From DASPKT01 sp035626475 (lineage in GTDB: Bacteria; Pseudomonadota; Alphaproteobacteria; Azospirillales; Azospirillaceae): a stretch of 15,057 bases of DNA. A program made the position numbers and the translations under genes. Shown piece after piece: positions 6,217 to 12,894 of the stretch. The notes beneath the pieces are model-generated. The model was not told where the DNA came from and did no database searches. It saw only the letters and a program-made list of their open reading frames with translations. How positions within the stretch are numbered: position 1 is the first letter of the stretch; the number at the start of each line of letters is the position of its first letter. Location of the stretch: positions 1 to 15,057 of the forward strand of contig DASPNP010000018.1 of assembly GCA_035626475.1 (NCBI GenBank), in the 5' to 3' direction.

Positions 6217-7329
6217 ATGCGCAACGGCGAACCCGGGACACAGAGCGACAAAGGGCCCCTGCCCGTCGCGATCCGACCTCTTCTCCGCGTGGCCGTCGTC
6301 GGCTGTGGGTATTGGGGAGCCAAGCACATCCGCATCCTCAGCGGCCTGCCGGAAGTGAGGGAGGTGGTGGTCGTCGATCCCGACCCCGACGCCCGTCGCG
6401 CCATCCAGGCCAGTTTCCCGGCGACGCGCGGCTTTCCGGACCTGGCGAGTGCCCTTCCCCACGTCGATGCCGCCGTCATCGCCACCCCGCCCCGGACGCA
6501 TTTCGACCTGGCCCTGCTGGCGCTGCGCAGCGGCAAGCATGTCCTGGTCGAGAAACCGCTCGCCACGTCACTCGTGGAATCCCGCCTCCTCGTCGAGGAG
6601 GCCCGGCAGGCCGGCGCGGTCCTGATGGTGGGCCACACCTTCCTGTTCGTCCCCGCCGTGAAGGAACTGCGGCGGCGCATGGTCCTGGGCGAGCTCGGCC
6701 GGATCCACTACATCCACTCCGCCCGGCTGAACCTGGGCCTGTACCGCTCCGACGTGAACGTCATCTGGGACCTGGCGCCCCATGACATCACGATCATGAA
6801 CTACCTGCTGAACGCCGTGCCCACAATGGTGAGCGCCTGGGGCGTCTCGCTGGCCTGCGCCGAGGTGGAGGACGTCGCCCACATCCGCCTCGACTATGGC
6901 AGCCTGGGCATCACCGGCTACTGCCACCTTTCCTGGCTGGACCCGAAGAAGAACCGCACCATCACCGTCGTCGGACGGCAGAAGATGGCCGTGTACGACG
7001 ATCTGGCCGAGGAGCGGCTGCGCATCTACGACCGGGGCGTCCGCGGCGGCGACGAGCCCGCGGTTCCCTATGAGCGCCCGCAGAGCTACCGGTACGGCGA
7101 CATCACATCGCCCTATGTCGGCACGGGGGAGCCGCTCGCGCTGGAGGTCGCGCATTTCGTCGACTGCGTGCGCCGCAACGCCGTTCCGGACACGCCCGGC
7201 CAGGACGGCATGGTCACCGTCGCCGTGCTGGAGGCGATCGACCGGGCCGTGAGGAACGGCCGCCCGGAAAAGGTGCTCTATCCACCCGAGATAGAGTTCC
7301 CGGCGGCGCTTACCCAGAAGGTGGGATGA
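6217..7329 (+). CDS. Gfo/Idh/MocA-family NAD(P)-dependent sugar oxidoreductase (WbpB/WlbA-like)
   Basis: This encodes 370 residues. The N-terminal Rossmann domain carries VVGCGYWG (27-34) and an acidic end to beta-2 ('VVVDPDPDA', 51-59). The family signature EKPLA is at 112-116 (Lys113). The catalytic-face 'WDLAPHD' follows, with Asp185 and His189, then a C-terminal alpha/beta domain. Family members oxidise a ring hydroxyl of sugars or nucleotide sugars. Next to a DegT aminotransferase, and with a WbpA-type dehydrogenase in the divergent operon, the likely step is 3-oxidation of UDP-N-acetylglucosaminuronic acid, as by WbpB/WlbA. Substrate assignment rests on context. The ATG at 6217 has AAGGGA (6205-6210) 6 nt upstream. 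About 22 residues precede the Rossmann fold, slightly longer than usual, so a later start cannot be excluded. It is the first gene of the rightward operon, and its stop overlaps the next start. Confidence 0.92.
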   Translation: MRNGEPGTQSDKGPLPVAIRPLLRVAVVGCGYWGAKHIRILSGLPEVREVVVVDPDPDARRAIQASFPATRGFPDLASALPHVDAAVIATPPRTHFDLALLALRSGKHVLVEKPLATSLVESRLLVEEARQAGAVLMVGHTFLFVPAVKELRRRMVLGELGRIHYIHSARLNLGLYRSDVNVIWDLAPHDITIMNYLLNAVPTMVSAWGVSLACAEVEDVAHIRLDYGSLGITGYCHLSWLDPKKNRTITVVGRQKMAVYDDLAEERLRIYDRGVRGGDEPAVPYERPQSYRYGDITSPYVGTGEPLALEVAHFVDCVRRNAVPDTPGQDGMVTVAVLEAIDRAVRNGRPEKVLYPPEIEFPAALTQKVG

Positions 7330-8462
7330 CGGCCATGTCCCTGCCTTTCCTGGATTTGGGCGCCCTGCACGCCGACCTCCGCGCCGACCTCGATGCCGCC
7401 TGGCGGGAGGTCACCGAAGCCGAGACCTACATCGGCGGCCCGTTCGTCGAGCGCTTCGAGGAGGCCTGGGCGGCCTATTGCGGCACGCGGCGATGCGTCG
7501 GCGTGTCCAGCGGGACCGCCGCGATCGAACTGACGCTGCGGGCGCTCGGTGTCGGCGAGGGCGACGAGGTGCTGGTTCCGGCCAACTCCTTCGTCGCCAC
7601 CGCTGAGGCGGTGGTATCGGCCGGCGCCACGCCGGTGTTCGTCGATGTGGAGGCGGACACCCTGCTGATGTCCGCCGCGACCGTCCGCGACGCGCTCACG
7701 CCGCGCAGCGCCGCGATCATCGCGGTCCACCTCTTCGGCGAACCGGTCGACATGACCGGGATGGCGATCCTGGCCGCCCAGGCCGGCGTCGCGCTGATCG
7801 AGGATGCCGCCCAGGCGCATGGCGCCACATGGCGGGGACGGCGCGCCGGCGGCCTGTCCCAGGCCGGCTGCTTCAGCTTCTACCCCGGCAAGAATCTGGG
7901 AGCCTTCGGCGATGCCGGCGCCGTGGTGACCGACGACGACGCGCTGGCCGCGCGCATCCGCATGATCGCCAACCATGGCCGCCCGCCGGGCAATGCGCAC
8001 CTGCACGACTGCCTCGGCGGCAGCGACCGGCTGGATGCGGTGCAGGCCGCCGTCCTGCTGGCGAAGCTCCCCTGGCTGGATCGCTGGAACGATGCGCGGC
8101 GGCAGGTGGCGGACCGCTACCGCCTGGCGCTCGCGGAGCTGCCGCTCACGATGCCGGCGCGGCTCTCCGGTGGGCGCGGCGCGAACCATTTGATGGTCGT
8201 GCAGTGCGACCGGCGGGACGAGGTCAGGGCGGCGCTGGCCGCCGCCGGCATCGGCACCGGCATCCACTATCCGGTTCCATGCCACCTCCAGGGCGCGTTC
8301 CAGGCTCCCGGGCGCCGGCCGCTGGCGCTGCCCGTCGTGGAGGCGGCGGCGCGGCGGATGCTGTCGCTTCCCCTCCACCCCCATGTGTCGGCGGCCCAGA
8401 TCGGCATCGTCGCGGATGCCCTGGCGTCCGCGCTGCTGGCCCGCCCGGCCCTGGCCGGCTGA
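7326..8462 (+). CDS. DegT/DnrJ/EryC1/StrS-family PLP-dependent sugar aminotransferase (WbpE-like)
   Basis: This encodes 378 residues, the normal length for the family. The start is 'SLPFLDLGALH'. The PLP phosphate site is 'SSGTAAIELTLRAL' (61-74). The aspartate that contacts the pyridine nitrogen is Asp160 in 'LIEDAAQAHGA', and the Schiff-base lysine is Lys189 in SFYPGKNLGAFGDAG (184-198). 'GIHYPVPCHLQ' near 312-322 is the conserved C-terminal substrate loop. Such enzymes transfer an amino group from glutamate to a keto-sugar nucleotide. After the 3-dehydrogenase the product would be a 3-amino-3-deoxy uronic acid, as with WbpE. The ATG at 7326 overlaps the upstream TGA (ATGA) and sits just after AAGGTGGG; a second ATG at 7335 starts three codons later. 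The tight overlap points to coupled translation. Confidence 0.94.
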   Translation: MTAMSLPFLDLGALHADLRADLDAAWREVTEAETYIGGPFVERFEEAWAAYCGTRRCVGVSSGTAAIELTLRALGVGEGDEVLVPANSFVATAEAVVSAGATPVFVDVEADTLLMSAATVRDALTPRSAAIIAVHLFGEPVDMTGMAILAAQAGVALIEDAAQAHGATWRGRRAGGLSQAGCFSFYPGKNLGAFGDAGAVVTDDDALAARIRMIANHGRPPGNAHLHDCLGGSDRLDAVQAAVLLAKLPWLDRWNDARRQVADRYRLALAELPLTMPARLSGGRGANHLMVVQCDRRDEVRAALAAAGIGTGIHYPVPCHLQGAFQAPGRRPLALPVVEAAARRMLSLPLHPHVSAAQIGIVADALASALLARPALAG

Positions 8463-8493
8463 CATGCACGGACGACCAGAGGAAGCGCAGGCT

Positions 8494-9201
8494 ATGGAGA
8501 TCGGCAGACTGTCCGCCGCCGCGCCGGCCACGGCGGAACCGCCCCGTCCGGCCCCGTCGCGTCGGGCCTGGACCAGCCGGGGCTGTCCCCCGGCGAAGCG
8601 CCTGCTGGACCTGGTGCTGGCCGGGCTGTTCCTCATCCTGTGCCTGCCGGTTCTGCTTCCGGCGGCGCTTCTGCTCTACGCGGCCGATCCCGGGCCGGTC
8701 ATTCTCCGCCAGACCCGCATCGGGCTGCATGAGAAGCCCTTCGCGATGCTCAAGCTCAGGACCATGCGGTCCGGCGACGACCGGGCGCAGCGCGAGCTGA
8801 ACCGGCGCGAGCTTCTGGGCGACACCGCCTGCCGGGCCCCCGACGGGCTGTACAAGCCCGCCCACGATCCCCGCATCACGCCGGTCGGCCGGATCGTCAG
8901 GCGGTTCAGCATCGACGAGCTGCCGCAGCTGGTGAACGTGCTGCTGGGCGAGATGTCCCTGGTCGGACCCCGCCCCTCCCTGCCCTGGGAGGTCGCCCTC
9001 TTTACCGAGGAGCAGCGGCGGCGGCACGAGTGCGTTCCGGGCATCACCGGCCTGTGGCAGGTGATGGGCCGCAACCGGCTTTCCATGCCGCAGATGCTGG
9101 CCCTCGACCTCGCCTATCTCGAGACGGGCTCCCTCGCGCTCGATCTCTGGATTCTCGCGCGGACACCGGCCGCGGTGATCCTCTCCCGCAACACCCGCTG
9201 A
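8494..9201 (+). CDS. Undecaprenyl-phosphate sugar phosphotransferase (ExoY/PglC-type monotopic PGT)
   Basis: This encodes about 235 residues. A proline/alanine-rich N-terminus (about 33 residues) precedes the family's single hydrophobic re-entrant helix ('AKRLLDLVLAGLFLILCLP', 34-52). Next come 'ADPGPVILRQTRIG' (64-77), 'KLRTMR' (87-92) and the catalytic SIDELPQL motif (139-146), whose Asp141-Glu142 pair corresponds to the PglC dyad. 'MSLVGPRPSLP' (154-164) and 'PGITGLWQV' (182-190) complete the signature. The enzyme moves a sugar-1-phosphate from a UDP-sugar to undecaprenyl phosphate, starting the repeat unit at the inner membrane. It lacks the four-helix/CoA-binding-like half of WbaP/WcaJ, so it is the short form. 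The start at 8494 is chosen because AGAGGA (8478-8483) lies 10 nt upstream. The ATG at 8464, one base after the preceding stop, has no ribosome site but would add 10 residues. Confidence 0.93.
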   Translation: MEIGRLSAAAPATAEPPRPAPSRRAWTSRGCPPAKRLLDLVLAGLFLILCLPVLLPAALLLYAADPGPVILRQTRIGLHEKPFAMLKLRTMRSGDDRAQRELNRRELLGDTACRAPDGLYKPAHDPRITPVGRIVRRFSIDELPQLVNVLLGEMSLVGPRPSLPWEVALFTEEQRRRHECVPGITGLWQVMGRNRLSMPQMLALDLAYLETGSLALDLWILARTPAAVILSRNTR

Positions 9202-9213
9202 GGAGCCGAGCCG

Positions 9214-10188
9214 ATGACAACCCTTTTCGTGGCGAGCAACGGTGGCCATCTGGCGCAGCTGCACCGGCTGTCGCGGCGCATGGGCGTGCCGGCCGAGGAC
9301 GCGCTCTGGGTGACCTTCGACGGCGCCCAGGCCCGGTCCCTGCTGGCCGGGGCGAAGACCCTGTTCGTGCCCGACATCGCGGAGCGGGACGTCGCCGGCG
9401 TGCTGCGCGCCATGGGTCCGGCGCGCCGGCTTCTGCGGCGGCCCTCCCAAATCCGCGCCGTGGTCAGCACCGGATCGGCGATCGCGCTGGCCTTCCTGCC
9501 CCTGGCGGCCGCGGCCGGCATCGCCGCGCACTACATCGAGAGCGCCGCCCGGGTCCGCGTGCCGTCGCTGACGGGGCGGCTGCTGCAGGCCATGCCGGGC
9601 GTGACCCTCTACCGGCAGTATCCCTGGGCGGGACGCGGCCGGTGGCGATACGGCGGATCGGTGTTCGACGGCTTCCAGGTGCGGCAGCGGGACCGGCGGG
9701 AGGTACGCCGGATCGTGGTGACCATCGGCTCCGACCGGCCCTTCACCCGGCTGCTCGCCGCGGCCGCCGCCATCCTGCCGCCGTCCGCCACGGTGCTCTG
9801 GCAGACCGGAGAGAGTGGCCTGGACGGGCTCGACATCCAGGCGCGCCCCTTCGTGCCGTCGCCGGAGCTCGACCAGGCGATCCGGGAGGCGGACGTCGTC
9901 ATCGCCCATGCCGGGTGCGGGTCGGCATTGACGGCGCTGGCGGCCGGCAAATGCCCGATCCTGGTGCCGCGCGACCCGAGCCGGGGCGAGGTGGTGGACG
10001 ACCACCAGATCGAGATCGCCCGCTGGCTCGCCTCCCGGGGCCTGGCGATCTTCCGCCCGGCGGAGGCGCTGTCGCCCGCCGACCTGGAGATCGCCGCCGC
10101 CCGGAGCGTCTTCCAGCCGGACGATCCTCCCCCCTTCAATTTGGCAAAGCCGGCATGGGCGAGGCCGGCATGGGCGAGGCCGGCATGA
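9214..10188 (+). CDS. Fused Alg14-Alg13-like glycosyltransferase
   Basis: This encodes 324 residues in two halves. Residues 1 to about 160 resemble Alg14/PssD: 'SNGGHLAQLHRL' at 8-19, 'LWVTFDGAQARSLLAG' at 31-46, 'VVSTGSAIALAFLPL' at 83-97, 'HYIESAARV' at 106-114 and 'GGSVFDGF' at 147-154. Residues 165 to about 300 resemble Alg13/PssE and the MurG GT-B nucleotide-sugar half: 'VVTIGSDRPF', 'ADVVIAHAGCGSAL' at 226-239, 'GKCPILVPRD' and 'VDDHQIEIAR'. Eukaryotic and many bacterial systems split these into two subunits; here one chain probably has acceptor/membrane and donor domains together. The donor is likely a UDP-N-acetylhexosamine or related UDP-sugar, transferred to the lipid-linked primer. 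AGGAG (9201-9205) lies 8 nt before the ATG. The C-terminus ends in a repeated AWARP (314-323) encoded by the 15-bp repeat, and the TGA overlaps the next ATG (ATGA). Confidence 0.88.
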   Translation: MTTLFVASNGGHLAQLHRLSRRMGVPAEDALWVTFDGAQARSLLAGAKTLFVPDIAERDVAGVLRAMGPARRLLRRPSQIRAVVSTGSAIALAFLPLAAAAGIAAHYIESAARVRVPSLTGRLLQAMPGVTLYRQYPWAGRGRWRYGGSVFDGFQVRQRDRREVRRIVVTIGSDRPFTRLLAAAAAILPPSATVLWQTGESGLDGLDIQARPFVPSPELDQAIREADVVIAHAGCGSALTALAAGKCPILVPRDPSRGEVVDDHQIEIARWLASRGLAIFRPAEALSPADLEIAAARSVFQPDDPPPFNLAKPAWARPAWARPA

Positions 10189-10191
10189 GCG
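10149..10191 (+). repeat. 15-bp tandem repeat duplicating a gene junction
   Basis: The unit GCCGGCATGGGCGAG occurs at 10149-10163 and 10164-10178. A third, partial and slightly diverged copy (10179-10191) carries ATGAGCG. Each unit encodes AWARP-type residues in the glycosyltransferase frame and an ATG plus GEAG in the acyltransferase frame. Start codons therefore occur at 10155, 10170 and 10185. GAGG stands 5 nt before the second and third only. Confidence 0.85.
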
Positions 10192-11234
10192 TCAGCATCA
10201 TCGATAGCGTCCGCATCATCGATGCCACGACCGAGGCGTTCGGGACCGCCGCCGGGCATCCCCTGTCCAGTCTCTTCTCCTCACCCCCCTGGATCAGGGC
10301 GCTCGCCGACACCTACGGCTTCCAGATCTCCGTGGCCGTGACGGGCGATGGCGGCGAGCAGGCGGCGGTGCTGTTCAGCCGCGTCTCCGATCTCCGGGGC
10401 GAGCGCATCGTGTCGCTCCCCTTCTCCGACTATTGCGATCCCCTGGTGGAGGATCCGGCGACCTGGGAGCGGCTGGCCGCGCCGATCCTGGCCATGGGCC
10501 TGCCCACCACGTTGCGCTGCCTGCGCTGCCGCGCGGCCGCGGACGATCCGCGCTTCACGCCCACCGGCGGCGCCCTGTGGCACGGCGTCGACCTCACCCG
10601 TCCCGAGGAGGCGCTCTGGCAGGGACTGCAGGGGTCGGCCCGGCAGAACATCCGCAAGGCCAAGCGCGCCGGCGTCACAATCCGCGAGGCCAGGGGCCTG
10701 GATGCGGTGCGTCTCTTCCACCGGATGCACTGCCATCTGCGCAAGACCAAGTTCCGCCTGCTGGCGCAGCCCGCCGCCTTCTTCGACGCCCTGCACGAGG
10801 CATTCTCGCCGGCCGACGGACTGGTGGTGCTGTTCGCCATGATCGGGGACGAACCGGTGGCCGGCATCCTGTTCCTGGAATGGGGCGACTGCCTCTACTA
10901 CAAGTTCAACGCCTCGCTCGACCCGTCCACCTGCCCGAACGACCTGCTGGCCTGGGAAGGCATCCGCCTGGGCCAGCGGCGCGGCCGCCGGACGCTGGAC
11001 TTCGGCATCTCGGAACTCCGCCACCCCGGGCTGGTCCGCTACAAGCGCAAATACGCCACCGAGGAGCGCGCGGTGGCGATGCTGCGCTGGCAGCCCGGCG
11101 CCGCCGCGATCAACGCTCCGGCGGAGGAGGCGGGCCGCACCCTTGGCCGGCTGACCCAGCTGCTGACCGACCCGCAGGTGCCCGACGCCATCACCGCCGC
11201 CGCGGGCGACGAGCTCTACCGTTATTTCTGCTGA
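10185..11234 (+). CDS. FemAB-like GNAT-fold acyltransferase (second copy)
   Basis: This encodes 349 residues from the ATG at 10185. It has two GNAT-like halves: residues about 25-130 ('SSPPWIRALADTYGF', 'SLPFSDYCDPL') and about 138-300. The second half has 'PEEALWQGLQGSARQNIRKAKRAG' within 140-163, 'FHRMHCHLRKTKFR' at 178-191, 'DEPVAGILFLEW' at 222-233, 'YYKFNAS' at 238-244 and 'LDFGISE...GLVRYKRKYATEE' from 271. The layout matches FemAB-like and BioF2-like acyltransferases found in EPS loci. It shares the basic helix, the F-H-R-[LM]-H motif and the DFG/DLGG strand with the protein at 968-2155, so the two are distant paralogues. The acceptor is unknown; the amino group made by the upstream aminotransferase is a plausible target. 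Upstream in-frame ATGs at 10155 and 10170, created by the tandem repeat, would add MGEAG units. The ATGA overlap and GAGG spacing favour 10185. Confidence 0.85.
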   Translation: MSVSIIDSVRIIDATTEAFGTAAGHPLSSLFSSPPWIRALADTYGFQISVAVTGDGGEQAAVLFSRVSDLRGERIVSLPFSDYCDPLVEDPATWERLAAPILAMGLPTTLRCLRCRAAADDPRFTPTGGALWHGVDLTRPEEALWQGLQGSARQNIRKAKRAGVTIREARGLDAVRLFHRMHCHLRKTKFRLLAQPAAFFDALHEAFSPADGLVVLFAMIGDEPVAGILFLEWGDCLYYKFNASLDPSTCPNDLLAWEGIRLGQRRGRRTLDFGISELRHPGLVRYKRKYATEERAVAMLRWQPGAAAINAPAEEAGRTLGRLTQLLTDPQVPDAITAAAGDELYRYFC

Positions 11235-11243
11235 GGCGGCGCC

Positions 11244-12890
11244 ATGACCCAGGTCACGGTACCCGTCCACGACAGGCGATCGGCCGGGTCCCCCTCTCTC
11301 GCCTCCACGTCCCGCACGGTGATGCTGTGGACGCTGGTCAGCCGGGCCACGGGCTTCGCGCGCGTCACGGTCCTGGGCGCGGTGATCGGCCCGACCTTCT
11401 TCGGCAATCTGTTCCAGACGCTGACGCTGCTCCCCGGCACAATGTTCGCCCTGCTCGGCGGATCGCTGGTGGGGGCGGTGCTGGTGCCGCGGCTGGTCGG
11501 CGCCGTCGACCGGGGTGACCGCGGCGAGGTGGGACGCCTGGCCGGCGGCTTCCTCGGCACCGTGCTGGCGGTGCTGGCGCTGGTCGCCGGGCTGCTGCTG
11601 CTGTGCGGGCCGGCGCTGCTGTCCCTGGTCACCGCCGCCGTTCCCGACCCCGCCGTCCGCGCGAAGCAGGGACAAGTGGGCGGACTGTTGCTGGCGATGC
11701 TGCTGCCGCAGATCTTCTTCGCCGCCGTCGCGGCCACGGGCGCCGCGGTCCAGCACGCCCAGGGCCGCTTCGCCCTGGCGGCGGCGGCACCGGCCGCCGA
11801 GAACAGTGCCGCCATCGCCGTGCTGATCCTGTCGGCCCTGGTCTTCGGCGGCGGCCCGGAGCTGGGCGACGTGTCGACGGCGCAGCTGCTTCTGCTGGGC
11901 GTCGGAACCACGGCGGCGGCGGCGCTGCAGGGCGCCGTGCAATGGTGGGGGGCGTGGCGGTCCGGCGTCGCGCTGCTGCCGCGGGCAGGCTGGCGCGACG
12001 CCGAGGTGCGCCGGATACTGCGCGCGGGACTGACGGCGAGCCGGCATACCGGGCTCTACAACCTGACCTGGCTGGGGCTCGTCCTGGCCGCCGGCGGCAT
12101 TCCGGGCGCCGTCATCGCGCTCCAGATCGGCCAGAGCTTCGCCACCCTGCCGGTCGCCCTCGGCGCCACGCCGGTCGCGGCGGCGCAGCTGCCGCGCCTG
12201 GCGCGCCTCGCATCGACCGGCGTCGAGTTCCATGCGATCTTCCGCGACGGCGTCGCCCTGGCGCGCTTCAGCACCCTGCCCGCGGGGCTGCTGCTGACGG
12301 CACTGTGCGTGCCGCTCGCGCATGCGGTGGCCCTCGGCCAGATGGCCGGCACCTCCGCCATCGCCCTAACGGCCGCCTGCATCGGCGGGCTCGGCGTCGG
12401 CGTCGCGGGAGAGGCGCTGATCGTCGTGGCGGCGTCGGCCGCCTATGCGCGGCGGGACGGCACCGCGCCCTTCCACGCGATGCTGCTGCGCGCGCTCATC
12501 GCCGCGGGCGGCATGGCCGGCGCCCTCGTCGCGTTCGAGGGGGCGGAACGCCTCTGGGCATTGGCCCTGTCTGTGTCGGCGGCGAGCCTGGCGTCGGCCG
12601 CCTTCCTGCATTGGCGGGTCGTCCGTCGTCTGCCGGCGCTGCCGGCGCCCATCGGCGGCGTGACGGCCGATCTCGGCATCGCGGCGCTTTCGGTCGCGGT
12701 CGCGGCCCTGGTCGCCGCCTGGCTGGCGCCGCCGGCGGGCAGCGCCCTCGGCTGGATGAGCGGCCTCGCCGCCGCCCTGGGCGCGAGCGGGGCTGTTTAT
12801 GTCGGCCTGCAGTGGCTGCGCGGCTCGCGCGAGGTGCTGGTCTTCCTGCCGGCGGGGCCCCGCCGGTCCCCGCTCAGGTCGGGGAGCTGA
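11244..12890 (+). CDS. MurJ/MviN-fold (MOP superfamily) lipid-linked oligosaccharide flippase, probable Wzx role
   Basis: This 548-residue, very hydrophobic protein has about 12-14 membrane segments. The N-terminal 'LWTLVSRATGFARVTVLGAV' (28-47) corresponds to the SRVxGFxRD start of MurJ, keeping both arginines (Arg34, Arg40). 'MFALLGGSLVGAVLVPRLV' (67-85) matches the MurJ FAEGAFxxAFVP region in outline. By eye, the MurJ Asp after the second Arg is Val here, and the conserved LRR and Glu of helix 2 are missing. This suggests it is not the housekeeping lipid II flippase but a cluster-specific flippase for the undecaprenyl-linked repeat unit. A PRxA-type loop (about 317-320) and a cytoplasmic basic tail are present. 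GAGG lies 7 nt before the ATG, and the gene starts 9 nt after the preceding stop. The neighbouring Wzy-like gene supports a Wzx/Wzy-type route. Confidence 0.85.
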   Translation: MTQVTVPVHDRRSAGSPSLASTSRTVMLWTLVSRATGFARVTVLGAVIGPTFFGNLFQTLTLLPGTMFALLGGSLVGAVLVPRLVGAVDRGDRGEVGRLAGGFLGTVLAVLALVAGLLLLCGPALLSLVTAAVPDPAVRAKQGQVGGLLLAMLLPQIFFAAVAATGAAVQHAQGRFALAAAAPAAENSAAIAVLILSALVFGGGPELGDVSTAQLLLLGVGTTAAAALQGAVQWWGAWRSGVALLPRAGWRDAEVRRILRAGLTASRHTGLYNLTWLGLVLAAGGIPGAVIALQIGQSFATLPVALGATPVAAAQLPRLARLASTGVEFHAIFRDGVALARFSTLPAGLLLTALCVPLAHAVALGQMAGTSAIALTAACIGGLGVGVAGEALIVVAASAAYARRDGTAPFHAMLLRALIAAGGMAGALVAFEGAERLWALALSVSAASLASAAFLHWRVVRRLPALPAPIGGVTADLGIAALSVAVAALVAAWLAPPAGSALGWMSGLAAALGASGAVYVGLQWLRGSREVLVFLPAGPRRSPLRSGS

Positions 12891-12894
12891 GGCC

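Noticed and set aside
9030..10184. Long N-terminal extension of the second FemAB-like gene
   Set aside because: The frame is open but overlaps the sugar phosphotransferase and glycosyltransferase genes out of frame. The ATGA overlap and domain start support 10185.
10281..12323. 680-codon open frame on the minus strand
   Set aside because: It is antisense to the second FemAB-like gene and the flippase gene; the product is Gln/Arg/Gly/Ala-rich without motifs, typical of antisense frames in GC-rich coding DNA.
11244..12890. Housekeeping lipid II flippase murJ
   Set aside because: The fold fits, but several charges typical of MurJ seem to be missing and the gene is embedded in an EPS operon, so a cluster-specific flippase is preferred.
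12799..12894. Upstream start for the Wzy-like protein
   Set aside because: It overlaps the flippase end and adds a Cys/Arg-rich stretch before the first membrane helix; the ATG at 12895 has GGGGAG 8 nt upstream.
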